From assembly GCA_013397455.1 (NCBI GenBank), contig VYZB01000118.1, forward strand, positions 1,719,521 to 1,783,520: a stretch of DNA of 64,000 nucleotides. The letters run 5' to 3'. Below, one piece after another: positions 40,310 to 55,176 of the stretch. The position numbers were made by a program, and so were the translations under genes. Each line of letters opens with the position of its first letter. Positions within the stretch are counted from its first letter, which is position 1. This stretch comes from Crotophaga sulcirostris (lineage: Eukaryota > Chordata > Aves > Cuculiformes > Crotophagidae). The notes under the pieces were generated by a model that saw only the letters and a list, made by a program, of their open reading frames with translations, was not told the DNA's origin and ran no database searches.

Positions 40310-43300
40310 GTATGCTGAGCTGATCTTCCTCTCTCTGACTTATTGTTGCTGAGTACTTCCACTGATGACTAGCAACACTTTCTAAAAAAATCAGTATATA
40401 CCTTCCTTTTATATGGATAATGCAATGAGAAAATTTTTTTTTACTTTCGTGCCATTTTACTCAAAGGAGAGCTAACTCTTCCCAACAACTTTAAAGCCAC
40501 AAACCTAAGTGAAAATCAAAGACCTGGATGCTTATTATCTTATGATTTCATCTTTAAGAAAAACAATCATTGTTATCAAAATCTTTGGCTTTGTAGTATT
40601 CTGCTTGCAAAAATGATTAACTATAGAAATGACTACTTTATAAAACAGGAGGAAATAGGTGTATGTTTTTAAAGGATAGCTCTTGCTTTTTATTTGAGGG
40701 TAGATAAGCTGCTCTTCTCCTGCTGGAAGCAGCACAAAGACCTTTTCAGTTCCACAGCTACTGCACTTCATACAGCCATTAAGCAGCCTGTAATTATTTG
40801 ATGGTTGTCCTCAACACATACATATGATTCTTCTCATTTTTTAAAATAACAGTTATAGTAGCTTCTTAACCAAGGATTAGACAAGATTTGCCCTTCTTGT
40901 ACTTAAATATCTTCCAGAACACTGAGGGCTCTGAACCCGGCACAGTCTGCCAGCATATTCCGAAGCACTGTGAAAGCCTCTTTTCAATTGCCTCACAGAA
41001 GACAGAGGAGCTTTTGTGGTCTCCTGGCCTGGGCATTTGGGTTTACAATTCATTGTCCTGGCATGTTGATTATTGATGTTGAGAAGAGCATTGAGAGCTC
41101 ATAACAGAACAGTGTTCTCAACTGGGCTTTAAGGGTGACAGCTGCTAGCAACATTGTTCTTGGTCTTACTTGCTAGTGAGGAAGTTTATTTTTCATACGT
41201 ATATGTGAAGTACACACAAAGATGTATTTGTTTCTCTCTCTCTGAAGAAGAAAAGAGAGGGAGGACAGACAGGATAACAGTAAGTGCTTGGAAATTTTAA
41301 AAATTAAGCCGTTTTCACAAAAATAGTTAAGCATATAACTTTGTGAATACACGTAGCAAACTTGTCTGTCTTATTTTCAGAATAAATAGAGAAAAATGGG
41401 CAGATATATGCAGTACAGTCAAATTGAATCGAGTAACCTATATCTTGCATTATTATCAAACAGTAATAGTATTTTCAGTCTATGTGTTATGGCAAAATTA
41501 AACCCTGAGTTAGCGGTTTCATTATGCTACCAAACAGCCAGTACTCATATGTTTTATTGGTTGTAAATATGGCATCATTTTTCATCTTTGTTTTACAGAA
41601 TTTCATTACAACAGAAAGATAATGTTAGGAATGCTCAAAGCCAACAGGACATCATAATACTACATGTAGTATTGCTAGTTTAAATAAAATAGCATAATCT
41701 TAGAATATAAGAACAGATTGTATGCAGGAGAGGAGCCAGCCTCTGGAATCACTGCCCTAAATATCCATTTTGACCATAGCACATAGTGCTATATAACATC
41801 AGACCTGCTGTAAATGGTTGCTAAATGTAACTGAATTCAACTGAATAGTTTGATCTCTTGCCAGATCAGATTCACATAGGCTTTACCTGCAACAACAAGA
41901 AAATTATAATGATGGCAGACAGTGGGATCATAGACAGAGGGTGCTAACCCTCACAGGAGAACTAAGGAATCATAAAGAAAATATATTGCTCACTGGACGA
42001 CAACAGGAGGTGCTCTCAGGCACCTTTTTAGCCTACTGGAACACTTGTTAGAAATTTTGCTGTCTTCTTGTGATCTTCATTTGTACTGTATCTAAAAAGG
42101 CTACTCCCCCGCTCAACAAAACAAGCCTATTATTTTCCATGCACTGAAGCTGCTCTTCAGAGTCCAGTTCTCTATAGGAAAGCTTGGAAAAAAACCTAAA
42201 AATTTTGCTTTAAAATACAACTGCTTGCTAAGCATCCCACTGAAGTTGTGTCTTTATGGCTTTCAGCCAAATATAACTCTAAAAGTCAAATAAATTATGA
42301 TCTCATAAAATCAGAGTAGTGTAATACTTTAATGTGCTGCATTTGCAAATCCTTGCTTTTTTATTTTTAAAGACAATAAATTTGTGTTTAGATAAATAAT
42401 ACACTTTTCCCTTCTTATGGCTAAGGCTTTTACTGCTAAAATCAGAGGAACTTCTAATTTCATTAGAAACACGATCATATCTTTAATCCACTGCACACCC
42501 TTAATGTCTCATTACATCCTCTTTAGACTGGCCTAAAGTTACTTTGACCTCCTCTGGCTATTAACACGTTACCTTGTGCTAAAAATAATGAACTGCACTC
42601 ACTTCAGTTAAATCTTGCAATGTGCAAAGGGAGAAGGGCAGACCAATAGGAACTGGGAGGCCCACCATGCCATAAAATTAGTTGATGACTGTTCTGACCC
42701 TCTTCCCCTTGCATGTCATTTTCCTCTTGATATTCAAGCATATAGGCATTATGAGGAACAGGGAATAACTATGACTCTACAGAAGACATAAGCTGATTTT
42801 TATTTTTCTTCTAAATAATAGCAAAATGAATTATTCCAGGGGAAGAATTAGAAGGGGAATTGGCCTGTATCAAGCTTCTTCCTAAATTAATTTATTTTTG
42901 GTTGGTAGAGTACATATAATTTGCTCAGAAAAGTACCTTGGTGGAGGCAGTGGGGCCAGGGAAGGTGTATGCTATGTTTCTGTGGGAATGTATCAGGAAA
43001 CCAAGCAGCAAGCCTGGGACAATCTGAACAGTATCCCACCACAAGTCACAGAAATGGGCATGTTTGTTTTAACAGCACTAATGCTTTGAATATTGTAACA
43101 AAGCTTCTTGACCGGTGCTACAAAAGCACAGCTCTCCCTGTTACTCTTTAACAAATTTCACAGTGGTGACTCCAGGATATTGCACAGCAGTTGGCAATAT
43201 TAACATCAAGGCTGAATGCAACCAGGTGATTTTAACAGTTTACCTGACAGTTGACTGTGCTAGGTGTTGTCTGATTCCTCTCCTACAGTAGAACCACCTA

Positions 43301-46300
43301 CAGCAACAATCCTGATTAAGTTAGATCATTTCTAGGAGGAACCTGACAAATCTTCCTCCAGGCTTAGATTTTTACAGTGGTGGCTCAGAAAGGTCACAGA
43401 TGCCCCGTAACAGGCATGGCAGCACAGCTAAGTCCCCGTTTGACCAGCTGAGCAGGGCTGTAATCTTTGTTGGTGCTAGAGATGGTTGTTCTTCCCACCA
43501 CTAACTAGCTGCTCTTCTGCTGAACTTGGGTGAGAAGTTAGTTGTTTTGGCAGGGACAAGAGACAGGAGTGGCACTGAATGTCTTATCAGCGAGGGCAAG
43601 AGGTAAGAAGCCCACTCTTAACAATCCTGTTTCCTTGCTAGTTAGTCCCAGTCAACAGCAGATATCTCGTATGCCTTCTACTGTCAGTCTCATCCTAGCA
43701 CGTGAAGATGCAATCGAGCATCTACCACCTAAATACCTCACCTGTGACTTCCCAAAGCTCAAAGTGATTGTTTTTAAGATTGTTTTACCACGTGTTTGTA
43801 CAATGCTTGACCTACTCAAGTCGCTTCTCATCACTGTCATCTTGTAGGTACTGCTTATAATCCAGACAGCTGCTGGGGTTGTTAGTGCCCAGCTGCACAG
43901 AGTTGCTCAGAGCAAGATCAGACAACAGGGCAAGTGTGATGTCTTGGAGACTTGCTGAAGCATGGATGCAGCTCCAACAGTGCCATTGGGCAGCAGTGAA
44001 AGGGCTGGAGCCAGCTCAGTTGAGAAGTAAGATTTTACAATATGACACAAAATTAGCAAAAAATACCCCCAACATCAGTACTGTCCAGGGTTGCTTTGTC
44101 TGAGCACTCTGTAAGCTGCATCTGCATCAGGTCCATACAAATTCCTTTCAGCAGCAGCTGCCCTGGGGACAGCATGTATGAGGAGAAGATGAGGCTCTGC
44201 CTTGTTTACAAAGGAATAATAAAATCCTCAGGTGACTCTCTACTTTGACCTGGAGAGTGAGAACATTTGTTTTAGAAAGGTATGTCAACTTGTCCGATCT
44301 CCTATGTCCTGAAATTTTTCTGCTGCTGTTGTTAAAGGCAGAAGGCCCCTCTGCAGTACAGCTCATTTTGTTTCTGGAAAGTGGTATTTTCTGGGTGACT
44401 CATGGACTGTGGTTGTTGATAATGTATTGCATCTTTCTTCTTTCACAGACATCCACTGACATGGTTTCAATCCAGAAGCTGAGTGAGAGGGGTCGCATTC
44501 ACAGTAAAATTATAGGAACTGAAAAGACAAAAAAGTGCCTGCTGACTACAGATGGAAGGATGAAGATAACTGCCGAACATCTTGTTCATTCTGAGCCTTT
44601 GGTTTTGAGTTTTAAGGGTATCTCCACTTGTGAAATGTCTGCTGGTTGCTACTATTGGTTTCACATAAAAGGAAGAATTTATAGTTCTATAACAGAGAAA
44701 ACTTGGAGTTAGGGAATCCATGATGATTGCTAATGGTTATCGTGTTATCTTAACTCTGAATTATCACAGGTCTGAAAAACAAAGAAAGATGTACATGCTT
44801 TATGTGCTATACTGCTGGGCCTTCAATCAGTCCTCAGCAAGGACTCAAAGACCAGTGATTTGAAGGGAGTGAGTGTGCTCATCTAAAAAACTCTCTCTCT
44901 GGAGTTGTGCTGAGATTAAAGGCTGTGCAGATGTCAATGTCTCTAAACAAAAAGGCTGGGCTCTGAAGTGAGACTCAGCAGGCATGACATTTAAGACTTA
45001 ATCGTAGGCTTTTGCAGAATTAACTACAGTTTCAGAGGCCTTCCATCATTAAAACAGGAGGAAGGTATGCAACCATCTGTCCTCTTAAAGCTTTCTAATG
45101 CTTTGTTTGAAGATTCAGATTGGGGTTGCATGTACTCATGGGCTGTATGCATTGTGTATCAATCATATATTATTTGCCATCTGAAATCCGAAGACTTCAA
45201 AACATGAAGTATTCCCGAAATAATCCATTTCTGCTTACAGTATGTCCATGCCTATTTTTCCTTACATAAAGAAGTATTATTTGTTTAATTTTCCTTTTAT
45301 ATCCCAGCAGTAGAGACGCCTTGACTAGAATAAGTAAATTGGAAAAGATTATGTTTCTAGAATATTGCTTCTGCTTCCTGGAGTCCTGCCTGACTCCTCC
45401 TTAATCTTCTTTCTGTGCCCCGTCCTGGCATAAGAAGGCCTTCAAAGACTAGATGAAAACTGCAGAGCTTGCCCTTGTAGAACTACTGGCTCTTGCAGTA
45501 TTGTCTCCACTCACTGAAGTTAAGTGATGTGATTAAAATCTCAGATAAACAATCTGTTCCTCCCTAAGTTTATCTGCCTTCCTTACTTTGTTTAAAGCCT
45601 GCTAAGTAGTGTGGTGTGGCCATGAGAGCCAGAACAGGGGAAACATATTCTGATAAAAAGCTGTGATGTCAACATAAGACTTAAAAATTTATTTAAAAAA
45701 TTAATGTTTTGGCAGGTTTTTACATAAGTAGAGTTTACAGCTCTAGTGGCAACAACTGTTAGGTGCCAGATTCTCTGAAAGACTTTGCTCCTTTTCAATA
45801 TTATGAAACTGGAGTGTATAATGTGGTTTGTTTGAATCATATTGTCTCAGAGATGAAAGCAAAAATGATTTTGCAGAGACAGTTTTTGTAAGGTCTTCAA
45901 AGTGAGTTTACTGTTTTTTCCATCCAAGAATTGAAACCTAGGCATGCAAAAGAAAGTGCCAAGTACTCTCATGATCAGCTTTCAAATCAATTTCCAATTG
46001 ACTTCGCTTTTGAACTTTAGCAAACATTAGGCCCAATCTTGCATTCACTGAAGTGATTTTGATGTTTACTGTTAACTTAAAAAGGAGACATGGTGAGCTG
46101 ATAAGACTTAAAAATGTAGAATATAGGTGAACAAGGAGCTGAAACGGCTGCTCCCCACCCACACAATGTTTGTCTTCCCTGAAACCTTGCTCTTTCATCC
46201 TCCTCTTCAGTTTGTTTCTTCCTCCTTTTTGCACCTAACCATAATACAAGCTTGTGAGCTCCCTAGAACAAGGGCTGGTTTCCCTTTTGCTATGGTCATA

Positions 46301-49300
46301 TAGGACACAATAATAGGCTCGGATTTCTCACTGAAAATCTTAAGTACTGTGATTCAGAAGAATAATTGCATTTTTTTTTCTGAAGTTTCAGAAACTGCAA
46401 CAAATATCCAGTACTACACAAGTATCAGATGCCCATTTTGTGTTCATGTAAGAGACAGAAACCTTCATGCAGCAGTTAGGCCAACTGGTGAAACCGTTCA
46501 TGACTCTGGGGGAAGGAGTTCCTCTGGTTGCACTGAAACCTCGTAGTTCTTATCACCTGCAGCCAACAACTCTGTTTAGGCTTGAGAAAAATCCAGTCTA
46601 GGATGGTTCATATTCTGCTGACTGGAGTCTACTTTTAATGCTAGAAATAAAAGCAAAGGAATATTTGGTCTTTCCACTCCCTCCTGTAAAGCTGATATTT
46701 TTAACAGCCTTTTGATCCAAAGCAGAATTGAATGTATTGGTCAAAATCCAAACACATTCAGAGGCTGGATGCACACACCTGGAAAAGCAGTAGACCGACA
46801 CAGCTACTTCTGTATCATGGTTTGAGTGTGCTATACCTTGGAGTGCTGTTGGCTTAGAAGAGGGAAAATGTAAATAGGTCTTTGCTCAACTCAAAACTCC
46901 TCAACCCCAGTAAATCTGTAAATGAAAAGCCAGTCAGAAATCTGTCCTTCCTTCCAAGCAATGAACTGGGCCATAATTCATTCTCAGTGCAATTTTATGT
47001 TGTATTTCACCGTTCTAGATTGTTTTCCCCAGTGCACTTCAGAGGCTTGTTGACTAAAAGACGGACTAAAAGATCTGTCCAGTGACACAGTTTTTGAAAA
47101 CTTCTCGCAAATGCCTCACAACTAGAGTGCTAAAATGAAATAACTGGGAAAGACTTCTGGTAGAAAGTGAAGCAAGCACTGTACAGGATAAGACCAGTAG
47201 CTTGCACAGATGCTCAGTGGACTTTTTTTGGTTTTCTGTGGTTTAGAAAACAGCAAGTTAATTTATCTTTTAAAGCATATATTGTGCTTTTTATCTTCAG
47301 GAACACTGTTAATCTATTAACTACCTCATTAAAGACATTACAATCATACTTGAGCTCAATTGTATAAAATTCATAAAAAATTGTTGCCTTCTTTAAAAAA
47401 ATAAAAATAAACACTCCCCTTGTACCTAGGGAGCAAACAGGTCTTTCTTTATGCTCCACCAGGAAAGAGATGCTTTCAGAAAACTGGAGTACCTATATTC
47501 TGTACGTATGTGTTCTGTAGGTGGCTGGGAGTTACAACGAACGCTCGCAAGCTCCTATTATTAAGAGCACTGATAAATCACAGAAAAACGGTTGGAGAAC
47601 ATCAAACAAATTGTTTGTGCTCTATTTCATTGTCTCAGTGGGGTTCTATATTAGTCGCCTCTGAACACCAAGCTCAAGGAGCTGTGACATTATCACTCTT
47701 ACATTATGCACTAAAGCAGAGACTTTAGATTTTTCACAGCCCTCCTGGGAGTTTAGGCATATCTCCCATAAAATTTTATTTCCATACACTGTAATATCTG
47801 TAAAATCTTTTTCTATTGCTGCTCTGCCTTTTTTAGGAGAAATGAGCAACTGAATTTCCTCTTCAAGGTGTGCATTTAACTTGATTGGCACAAAGCCATT
47901 ACAGATCAACAGCTTGCTCATTTTCACAGTGAACTCTGTATATTGAGTGGGCACCTTTACACAGCTGGTACCAAAAGGGTCAGAACACATCCAAGAGCTA
48001 ACTGTGCACACACCATACAGGGATGTCCCCTCTGCCAGCCACAGGCACAGGCCAAACCCTGCAAATCAGTGGAGCTCAGCGCTTTGTCTTTTGTGACTAT
48101 CTTTGAAATTCTCTTATAGCAGGTTACAGTGCACTGTATCTGTCATTTAAGCATTTCATTAACTGTATGCTAAGTCCTGCTCTGTGAACTAAGTGTCTTT
48201 GTGTCCTTGCACTTCCTTTTGGATATATGCAGTACCTGAAAGAAAAAAGCATAGCTTTTAAATGAGTAACTATTGCAAGTAGATGAATTATTATGAAATA
48301 ACTGGTTTAAATTATCTTTTCAACCCACAAACACTTAGACATCTCAGTCAGAACTTGCATCTCTTTTTCACTACAGTCAATCAACTGAGATACAAATTCA
48401 TCAAATAATAAGCTGCCTTAGTTCTAATGTTCAAGGGGGTTTTTTTTATCCAATTCCAGCAAATCTCAGCACTTTTATAGGTGTCAAATACTTATATAAT
48501 ATTTAGAAAGTTATTTACAAAATCAAAAATTTAACTGTACTTTTCTCTTTTCTTCATTGTTACTCTGTGCTACTAATATTCCAATGCAAACAGCAGTATC
48601 TGATATACAACTACTATTCCATTATTATTCTGGAGTGGGAAAAATGCCTTCACATATTAAATCTAGCTGTGCAGGGACAAAATAAAACAGATGTTGCTCT
48701 TTTATTTGAAATTGTAGCACTTTTAATCTGCTTGCAAACTGCATCAATTGTATTAAAGAAAAGTGATATATTTAGAAATTGAGGAATCCTCTTCAAAGGA
48801 AGCATTGTGAGGAGACGGTAGCTGATATTGAAATCTCAGCTTGATAGAATTTAAAAATATTTAGAATAACTCTGGCATACAAAAAAGCTCTGAAGTGCCC
48901 ATGGCTTTTCTGGAGGAAAAAATACTGGGGAAAAGATAGAACTCTGAACCAGTGCTGTAACTGGCAAGATTTTTGATAGTAGCATTGAGTAACCTAGCAT
49001 TCTCAGCAAAAGAGTGTGTTCGACTCAAGTCTGTAGGTCTAGAAAAAACAAAAATGGTGTCACAAACTCGGAGCAGGGGGGACCCATTGTTATGGTAAAC
49101 ATAAGTACAGATGTCTTTGATCAGTATAAAACTACCGAGGAAAATACACAAGCCAAGGCTTTAAAGCTCATATTTATCACACATTGAACACTTGAATTTC
49201 TCATGGTGCTGAAGTCTTGCCTCACATACTGAAGGATTAAGGTAGGACATCTTTTTCCATTCATTAAATAGCACCTTTGTTGGGTTTTTTTAGCACCAGC

Positions 49301-52300
49301 TGAAGTGAAGTAGGTGTAAGGAAGCTGCAAGTCAGGGACACCTGCAACAGTAATGCTTTTTTCTGCTCCTTAAAACTGCTCCATAACTAGTTGTATGTCT
49401 GGGTTTGGATTTTGTGACTATAAATTGTATAATAAGAAGACAAGATCTATGTATAACCTTTACCAATTACATGCTGCTATTAAATGAACCATCAGTATGG
49501 TGGAGAGTTTAATGACACAAGTCCCTAATAAATAGATACTGTTGTGCACAGCCCTTCTGCTGTTCCACCTGATCTCAGGAAGAAGGCGTGCTGCTCACAC
49601 AACCACACACACAGAATGTGGTCAGAGTGTTACCTGTGCTCTGTAAACCTGGAGTCACTGCCATTATAGCCATCCTATGAGTGGATGAAACAACCAAAAA
49701 TCACAGAACTTGGAAGGTGGAGATGATAGTTACCTTGAGACAACACTTGCTCCATATGACTAAGAAAATTTATGAGCTAGTACCATTTTTTTTTTCAGCT
49801 AACCCACCTAAGCAGCAATCAAGATGCATCTCAGTGTGATTGTCAGTATCAAAGAACAAGGATTTTTGTTTGTTAGCCTTCTACATGGCATAATGTTTAT
49901 TTATGAAGATGAAAGCAGTAAAATGTAAATGTTAGACTTCATATGAAAGTATGTATGAAATGAGAACAGGTTAAATTAACTGATCTAATCAGTGTGGTAG
50001 CTTAAATTGTAACACACAGCGACCCCATCTCCTACTGCTTTAAGCTTTGTTATTTATTGTGAGGAAATAAATTAGATTCTCTACCACCGAATACTTTTTA
50101 ATAATCAAAGTGAAATAATTCATGCAACATGTAAGTTATCATAAAAGAATTCAGCAGATGTAGCAAAGATGATAAAAGGCTTTTCTGTGCAAAACATTTG
50201 GTATGTCAATTTAAGAGATGGTCTTAAGAGCAAAACTTCATGTGTTGCAATTTGTTAGCAATTTCATTGTTATTGCTTCATTTCAAGGAGGTTCTCAAAA
50301 TCCATAGTGAAACCACTGTAGTATTTTTTTGTATGAACTTGATCTTCTTTTAGAGCCATATAATGTCACCTCAAAGGAATACTTTTTCAGCTCTAATCTT
50401 AGATCTGGGTATAGTTGAAGAGGAATAACTTCAGTTTTTAAATGCACAACCAAGCTACAGTTGGTTACTGTAATAATGATACGGATTATTACATATACAT
50501 TAATCCATATTACCCTAGCCTAGGCCTGCCACACCATTGTACTGAAATGCAATTGATTTTCTTTTTTATACACATTGAGAAATCTGCTCAGTTTTCACAT
50601 GGAGCACCAAGAATTCATTGTGTGAGGTTGCCAACATGTCTGTTTCATGAACACACAGGTGTTGAGATCCCATCACTATATGTCAGCTAACTGCAGCACG
50701 CATCATCCTTGCAATAATTTAATCCTCCTCAAGACTTGACTTCTTTGTGTTTTACAACTAATACAGCTCCATAATGCAGCCGTTTTCTTCTTCTCCCTCC
50801 TTTTGCATTTGCTCGTATTTGCTTCTGTCCTTTACTGTTCTATAGTTCTGGCTGTATCCCTCTGTGTCTGCCACATAGGGGATTTGCTTCATTTGTCTTA
50901 TGTTTCACTTCTCATTTGATTTGCATGCTACTGACAACATGTGGTGTTATTAAAAAATAACTGCTAAGGTGATTAGCAATTAAACTGGATAATAAATGTC
51001 ATTAGCCTGTTTTACAGAATGATGCTATTTAGGCCAAACCAAAAGAAATGTTGTGCGTACCAGGCCAAGGAAATTCAAGCCCACTGGCTTTGCTTTGGAA
51101 AGAATTTCTCATCTGCTGTGATGAGAATATAGTGATATTTGCTTGTATAACAACAAAATCATACTTACTTGAATGGAATTTATCTTTAAAATGAGCAGCA
51201 CTAAGTGAAAGCTGTGATTTAATGTCTTGCTACAGTGAAACTCTCATGAACTGTGAGCTGTTAATTTCCATGAATTGCTATTTCCATATGAAAGATGAGT
51301 TCTTGTGAAGGACATGTGCAGCCTTGTGAGTGTACATTTGATTATCCTTTGCATTTTTGTCATTATCTGTGCACTGTAAGACAGCTCTGGCAGCACATGA
51401 GGTGGCATATATTAAAAGGTAATCTAAGTCTCTGTTGGGTAATAATATTAATATTTTCAAGAGTTATGTCTTTATACTGTATGCCAATTCTTTCTTGGCA
51501 ACATTTTCAACCTCCCTCTCGCCACTATCAGTTTCATGGTCCATAACCCTAGTAAGGACTATCCATGTTTCATAGGTGTAGTTAATGGCTGCAACTTTAA
51601 TCTGCCTTGAACCAAAATTATTCCTGGGCAATTAAGGAATAAAAAGTAAAAAAAAAAAAAAAAAAAAAAATAAAAAATTCCTATATTAATATTTACCCTG
51701 GTAAACTGGTATCAAAGAAATAGAAAAAGGTTTTTAGCCTAGAGAAACTGAAACTGCAGTTGTTTTCATGAGGTAAGGAATGCTGAGCTAGAAAGAACTC
51801 AGAAATGTACACAAGTTAGATAGGAAGTATCAGTAGGCAAAACAGCCCCAACACAGAAACTAGTCCCCACCTTATTTTGCATTATAAAGTCTGCACATGC
51901 TTTTTTTTCTATTAAGTTGCCTCATACATGCATCTTGCAGTTACTGTCACATGTCATCTAATAGTACCCCTGAGCGTCCTGTCCCCCGCATGTAGCTACA
52001 TAATTGAAAAGAAAGTAAGTATACTTCTTGCTGTACAACACCTTCATTCAAGGCTTGTACAGGATAATCAAAGCCTTGCTTCACCCTCACATTCAATTAT
52101 CAGAGGTTGAAATGTGTCAGCTTTCTTACACTCCCACTAATTTAGATACCATTACTCCTTTCTTAACACCTGGAACAGCTGCCCAGTCTGCACGTTTGAC
52201 TTCTAAAGTAGCATGAAGTGCATGGGAGGAGTTGATCAACTTGGATTGTTATTTAATAGCTGTTTTGCAGAAATGCCTATAGGCATTAATTAAGATCAAG

Positions 52301-54450
52301 GTGCTAAATACTAAGAAGGCTTACAAGGAAAAATAGTCCCTGCCCCAGAGAGTTCATAATTCAATTTACAGCAAGTTACAACAGGGGGATGAGATACATT
52401 AACTGTAGGAAGGAAAAGGGAAGCAGAACAATCTACTTTTACAAGCATTTTCTGGACAGTGTGGATCATTTTCACGTATGTATTTACAAATACAGATATG
52501 CTTATTTTGCTGAAGATGTTAGTTTCTCTCTAATCTTAAAACAATCTCTGTGTTGTCATAAAACTCTTCTTCCAAAGAAATACATCATCAATTACATTCT
52601 TTCTCCAATTAGTGCCTTGGAAATGCTATACTAAAGAAAACAATTTCTGTATCCCTCCCTTCTCAAGGGCACTTATATCTATTATGTATTGATTGCTTTG
52701 CAGCAGAGCAAGAGATAAAGGCAATCTTTCTGCATTTTATGTTTAAAATTAAAATACCTCCAATAAAAGTAGGAGCTGGCCCACATACCTCCTTGTGGAA
52801 TAAATTTCTTATAAAGCTGTGTTAAAAGTGTGAACAGATCTTGGTAACAATTAGACATTAAAGTTCAGAAGACTGTAGTATCTAACAGGCTTATTTTTCC
52901 ATTAAAAATACATAATTTTGTATGTGGAGATAAAGGCCAATTTGACTTATTTCAGCTTGTCAAGTTTTATGAATAAATCTATTATCTCTAGTAATATTCC
53001 TTAACAAGGTATTTCTATCCGGTTTCCACCAACTTTAAATTTCTGAAAGCCATCCAGGAAATAATTAAGGCCCACTTCTACTATCACTATAAATGCTTTT
53101 CTGTTACACTGTATGCTGTGCAGTTCCTCATGCTATGTAAAAGTGGTGTAAAGTACTGCCACATCAAAAACCTTACTAGTTGGCCTTAGGGGTAGTAACT
53201 TACCCCTACTTGTCCACAGATGTAAAATCACTTTCCAATACAAACTTCCTACATAGTCATCTGCAAATCAAGATATAAATAACTAAGACAAAAGTAGTGA
53301 AACATTAATATTAGATGTAAGCAAATGAGAAATTTGCTATTTTTAGTAGGACTATAATGGGTATCTTAACACTTCAATAACATGAAACCTTGCCCATAGC
53401 ACACTGTGCAATTTCTGCTGCTAGCCAATGTCCTTTTACTATTAAATTGCTTCTCTTTTACACATCATAAAATATAAACTCACTAAAAATTAAGTACAAT
53501 GCTTTTGAAGGGAAAAAAAAGAAATATGATTGCCTCTTATCCCTTTTCAGCAGCCACATCAAGAAATTTGGAAGTCCTTTAGAAAAAGTGCAAGGTTAAT
53601 CTTGAAAACACTACCTTTTCACTTTTACTGGAGTCCCAGTTGGTCAGACTTGGCAGTAAGGAGAATCTAAGGACTCCCTTCCATGTGCTAATTGTGGTAC
53701 AAAGTAGAGAAGAACTTACACTTGGAACAGCAGACTTCAGTAGCACAACAGCTTCAGTTAGCAGCTAAACATATGCTTTTATCAAGAAGATTGATGGATT
53801 TCATTTTTATTTAACTAGGGGATACACATGAAGACTTTTCTAGCATGCCCTGCTTTAATGCCAGTACATCTGATCCTTGTGTGTGCTGTTTCACACTGGG
53901 CTGGTGTATATCCAACACAGGTTTACGCAGCCATCTACACTGACACAGCTGTATAAAAACTACACCTGCAAGTGAAGAGAGCAGTGGGAAGGCACAGGAT
54001 GATGTGAGACAGCAAGAATAGCTGAGACACAACTCCAGGCCTCCTCTAAAATCTGTGTGGTCTGGAAACATACAGAAATGTGTTATTAGACACTAGTAAT
54101 CAGTTCTGACTTTGAAAGACTTCACTGCTCAAATGAGGCTTAGATATTAAAATGCAGAACCTGCTATCACATACTCGTGCTATGGGGGCCTTTCTGTGTA
54201 TCTAAGCCAGGTGACATTCATCCAGGCCTGAGTACTGCTTCTGTCTCTGTATGCCAGGTGCCTAACGGGACGAGTTCGTCCACCCAGTCACCACCAGCTC
54301 CTCCAGGACTGTTTGTCTCCTGCTTCACGGGCACACACAGGAGGCAAGAGTGCAGTCAAAGCACATGGCTGGTCCTGGGGCCTTGGACCACTCCCTCCTC
54401 TTGATGCGACAACTGCAAAACCCCCTGCTCACAGCACTGCCCTCCCTGTG
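40310..54450. other. Intergenic interval between SCIN and ARL4A; no gene recognised
   Basis: About 14 kb of AT-rich sequence on both strands without a recognisable coding exon, tRNA or conserved family. Open frames of up to about 155 codons occur, roughly what is expected by chance. Two that look slightly protein-like (near 44449-44617 on + and 47646-48011 on -) are discussed as findings. A 23-nt poly-A tract lies at 51648. Confidence 0.6.
51648..51670. repeat. Poly-A tract of 23 nt
   Basis: Uninterrupted run of 23 A, followed by T and further A-rich sequence. AATAAA occurs at 51638-51643, only a few bases upstream. It may be a simple repeat or the remnant of a retroposed tail. Confidence 0.9.
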
Positions 54451-54451
54451 T

Positions 54452-54968
54452 ATCACAGTATTACAAGGTTGGAAATGATCTCTGGGATCATCGAGTCCAA
54501 CCTATAAGCCAACACTAACACCAATCCATCACCTAAACCATGGCACTCAGTGCCTCATTCAATCAATTCCAGGGTTGGCGACTCCACCACCTCCCTGGGC
54601 AGCGCATTCCAATGGCCAATCACCCTTTCAGTGAAGAACTTTTTCCTAACATCAAGTCTAAACTTTCCCTGACAAAGCTTGAGTCCATGTCCTCTAGTTC
54701 TGTCATTGGTCACTTGAGAGACCAACCCCTGCCTGACTACAACCTCCTTTTAGGTAGTTGTAGAGAGCAATAAGGTCACCCCTGAGCCTCCTCTTTTTCA
54801 GTCTAAACAGCCCCAGCTCCCTCAGTCGCTCCTCGTAGGGCTTGTGCTCCAAACCCTTCACCACCTCCATTGCTCTCCTCTGGACACATTCCAGTGTCTT
54901 GACATCTTTCTCAAACTGAGGGGCCCAGAACTGCACACAGTACTCAAGGTGTGGCCTAACCAGTGTCA
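54452..54968 (-). mobile_element. CR1-type LINE, 5'-truncated 3' end
   Basis: On the minus strand the frame within 54703-54966 encodes the C-terminal end of CR1 reverse transcriptase: [20 protein letters not shown], then [20 protein letters not shown] and [11 protein letters not shown]. It is followed by the CR1 3' UTR, including GGTTGGACTCGATGATCCCA and TTTCCAACCTTGTAATACTG near the terminus. Beyond about 54968 the similarity fades, so the copy is strongly 5'-truncated, as is usual for CR1. CR1 is the dominant LINE of birds and other sauropsids. This part of the frame is open, but the element lacks endonuclease and most of the RT and cannot be autonomous. Confidence 0.93.
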
Positions 54969-55176
54969 GTGTCTGCAGAGGCCCCAGGCGGTGGGCAAGG
55001 CACTCAAGGGGCTTTTCCATCAAAAACAGGGCCAGGGCGCAGGAGACGTGCTGCGTCACTGCCAGAGATCCGCTGCTGGAAGGCGATTTATGGAGGCTCT
55101 GACAGCAGCACCGCCCTCACTCCTGCCTCCCTGCTCCCCCCCCGCCCCAGCCAGGGCACGAACGGCCCCGCCACAG

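Noticed and set aside
54703..55059. 118-codon minus-strand frame as a host gene
   Set aside because: Its sequence is the C-terminal end of CR1 reverse transcriptase; it belongs to the LINE fragment.
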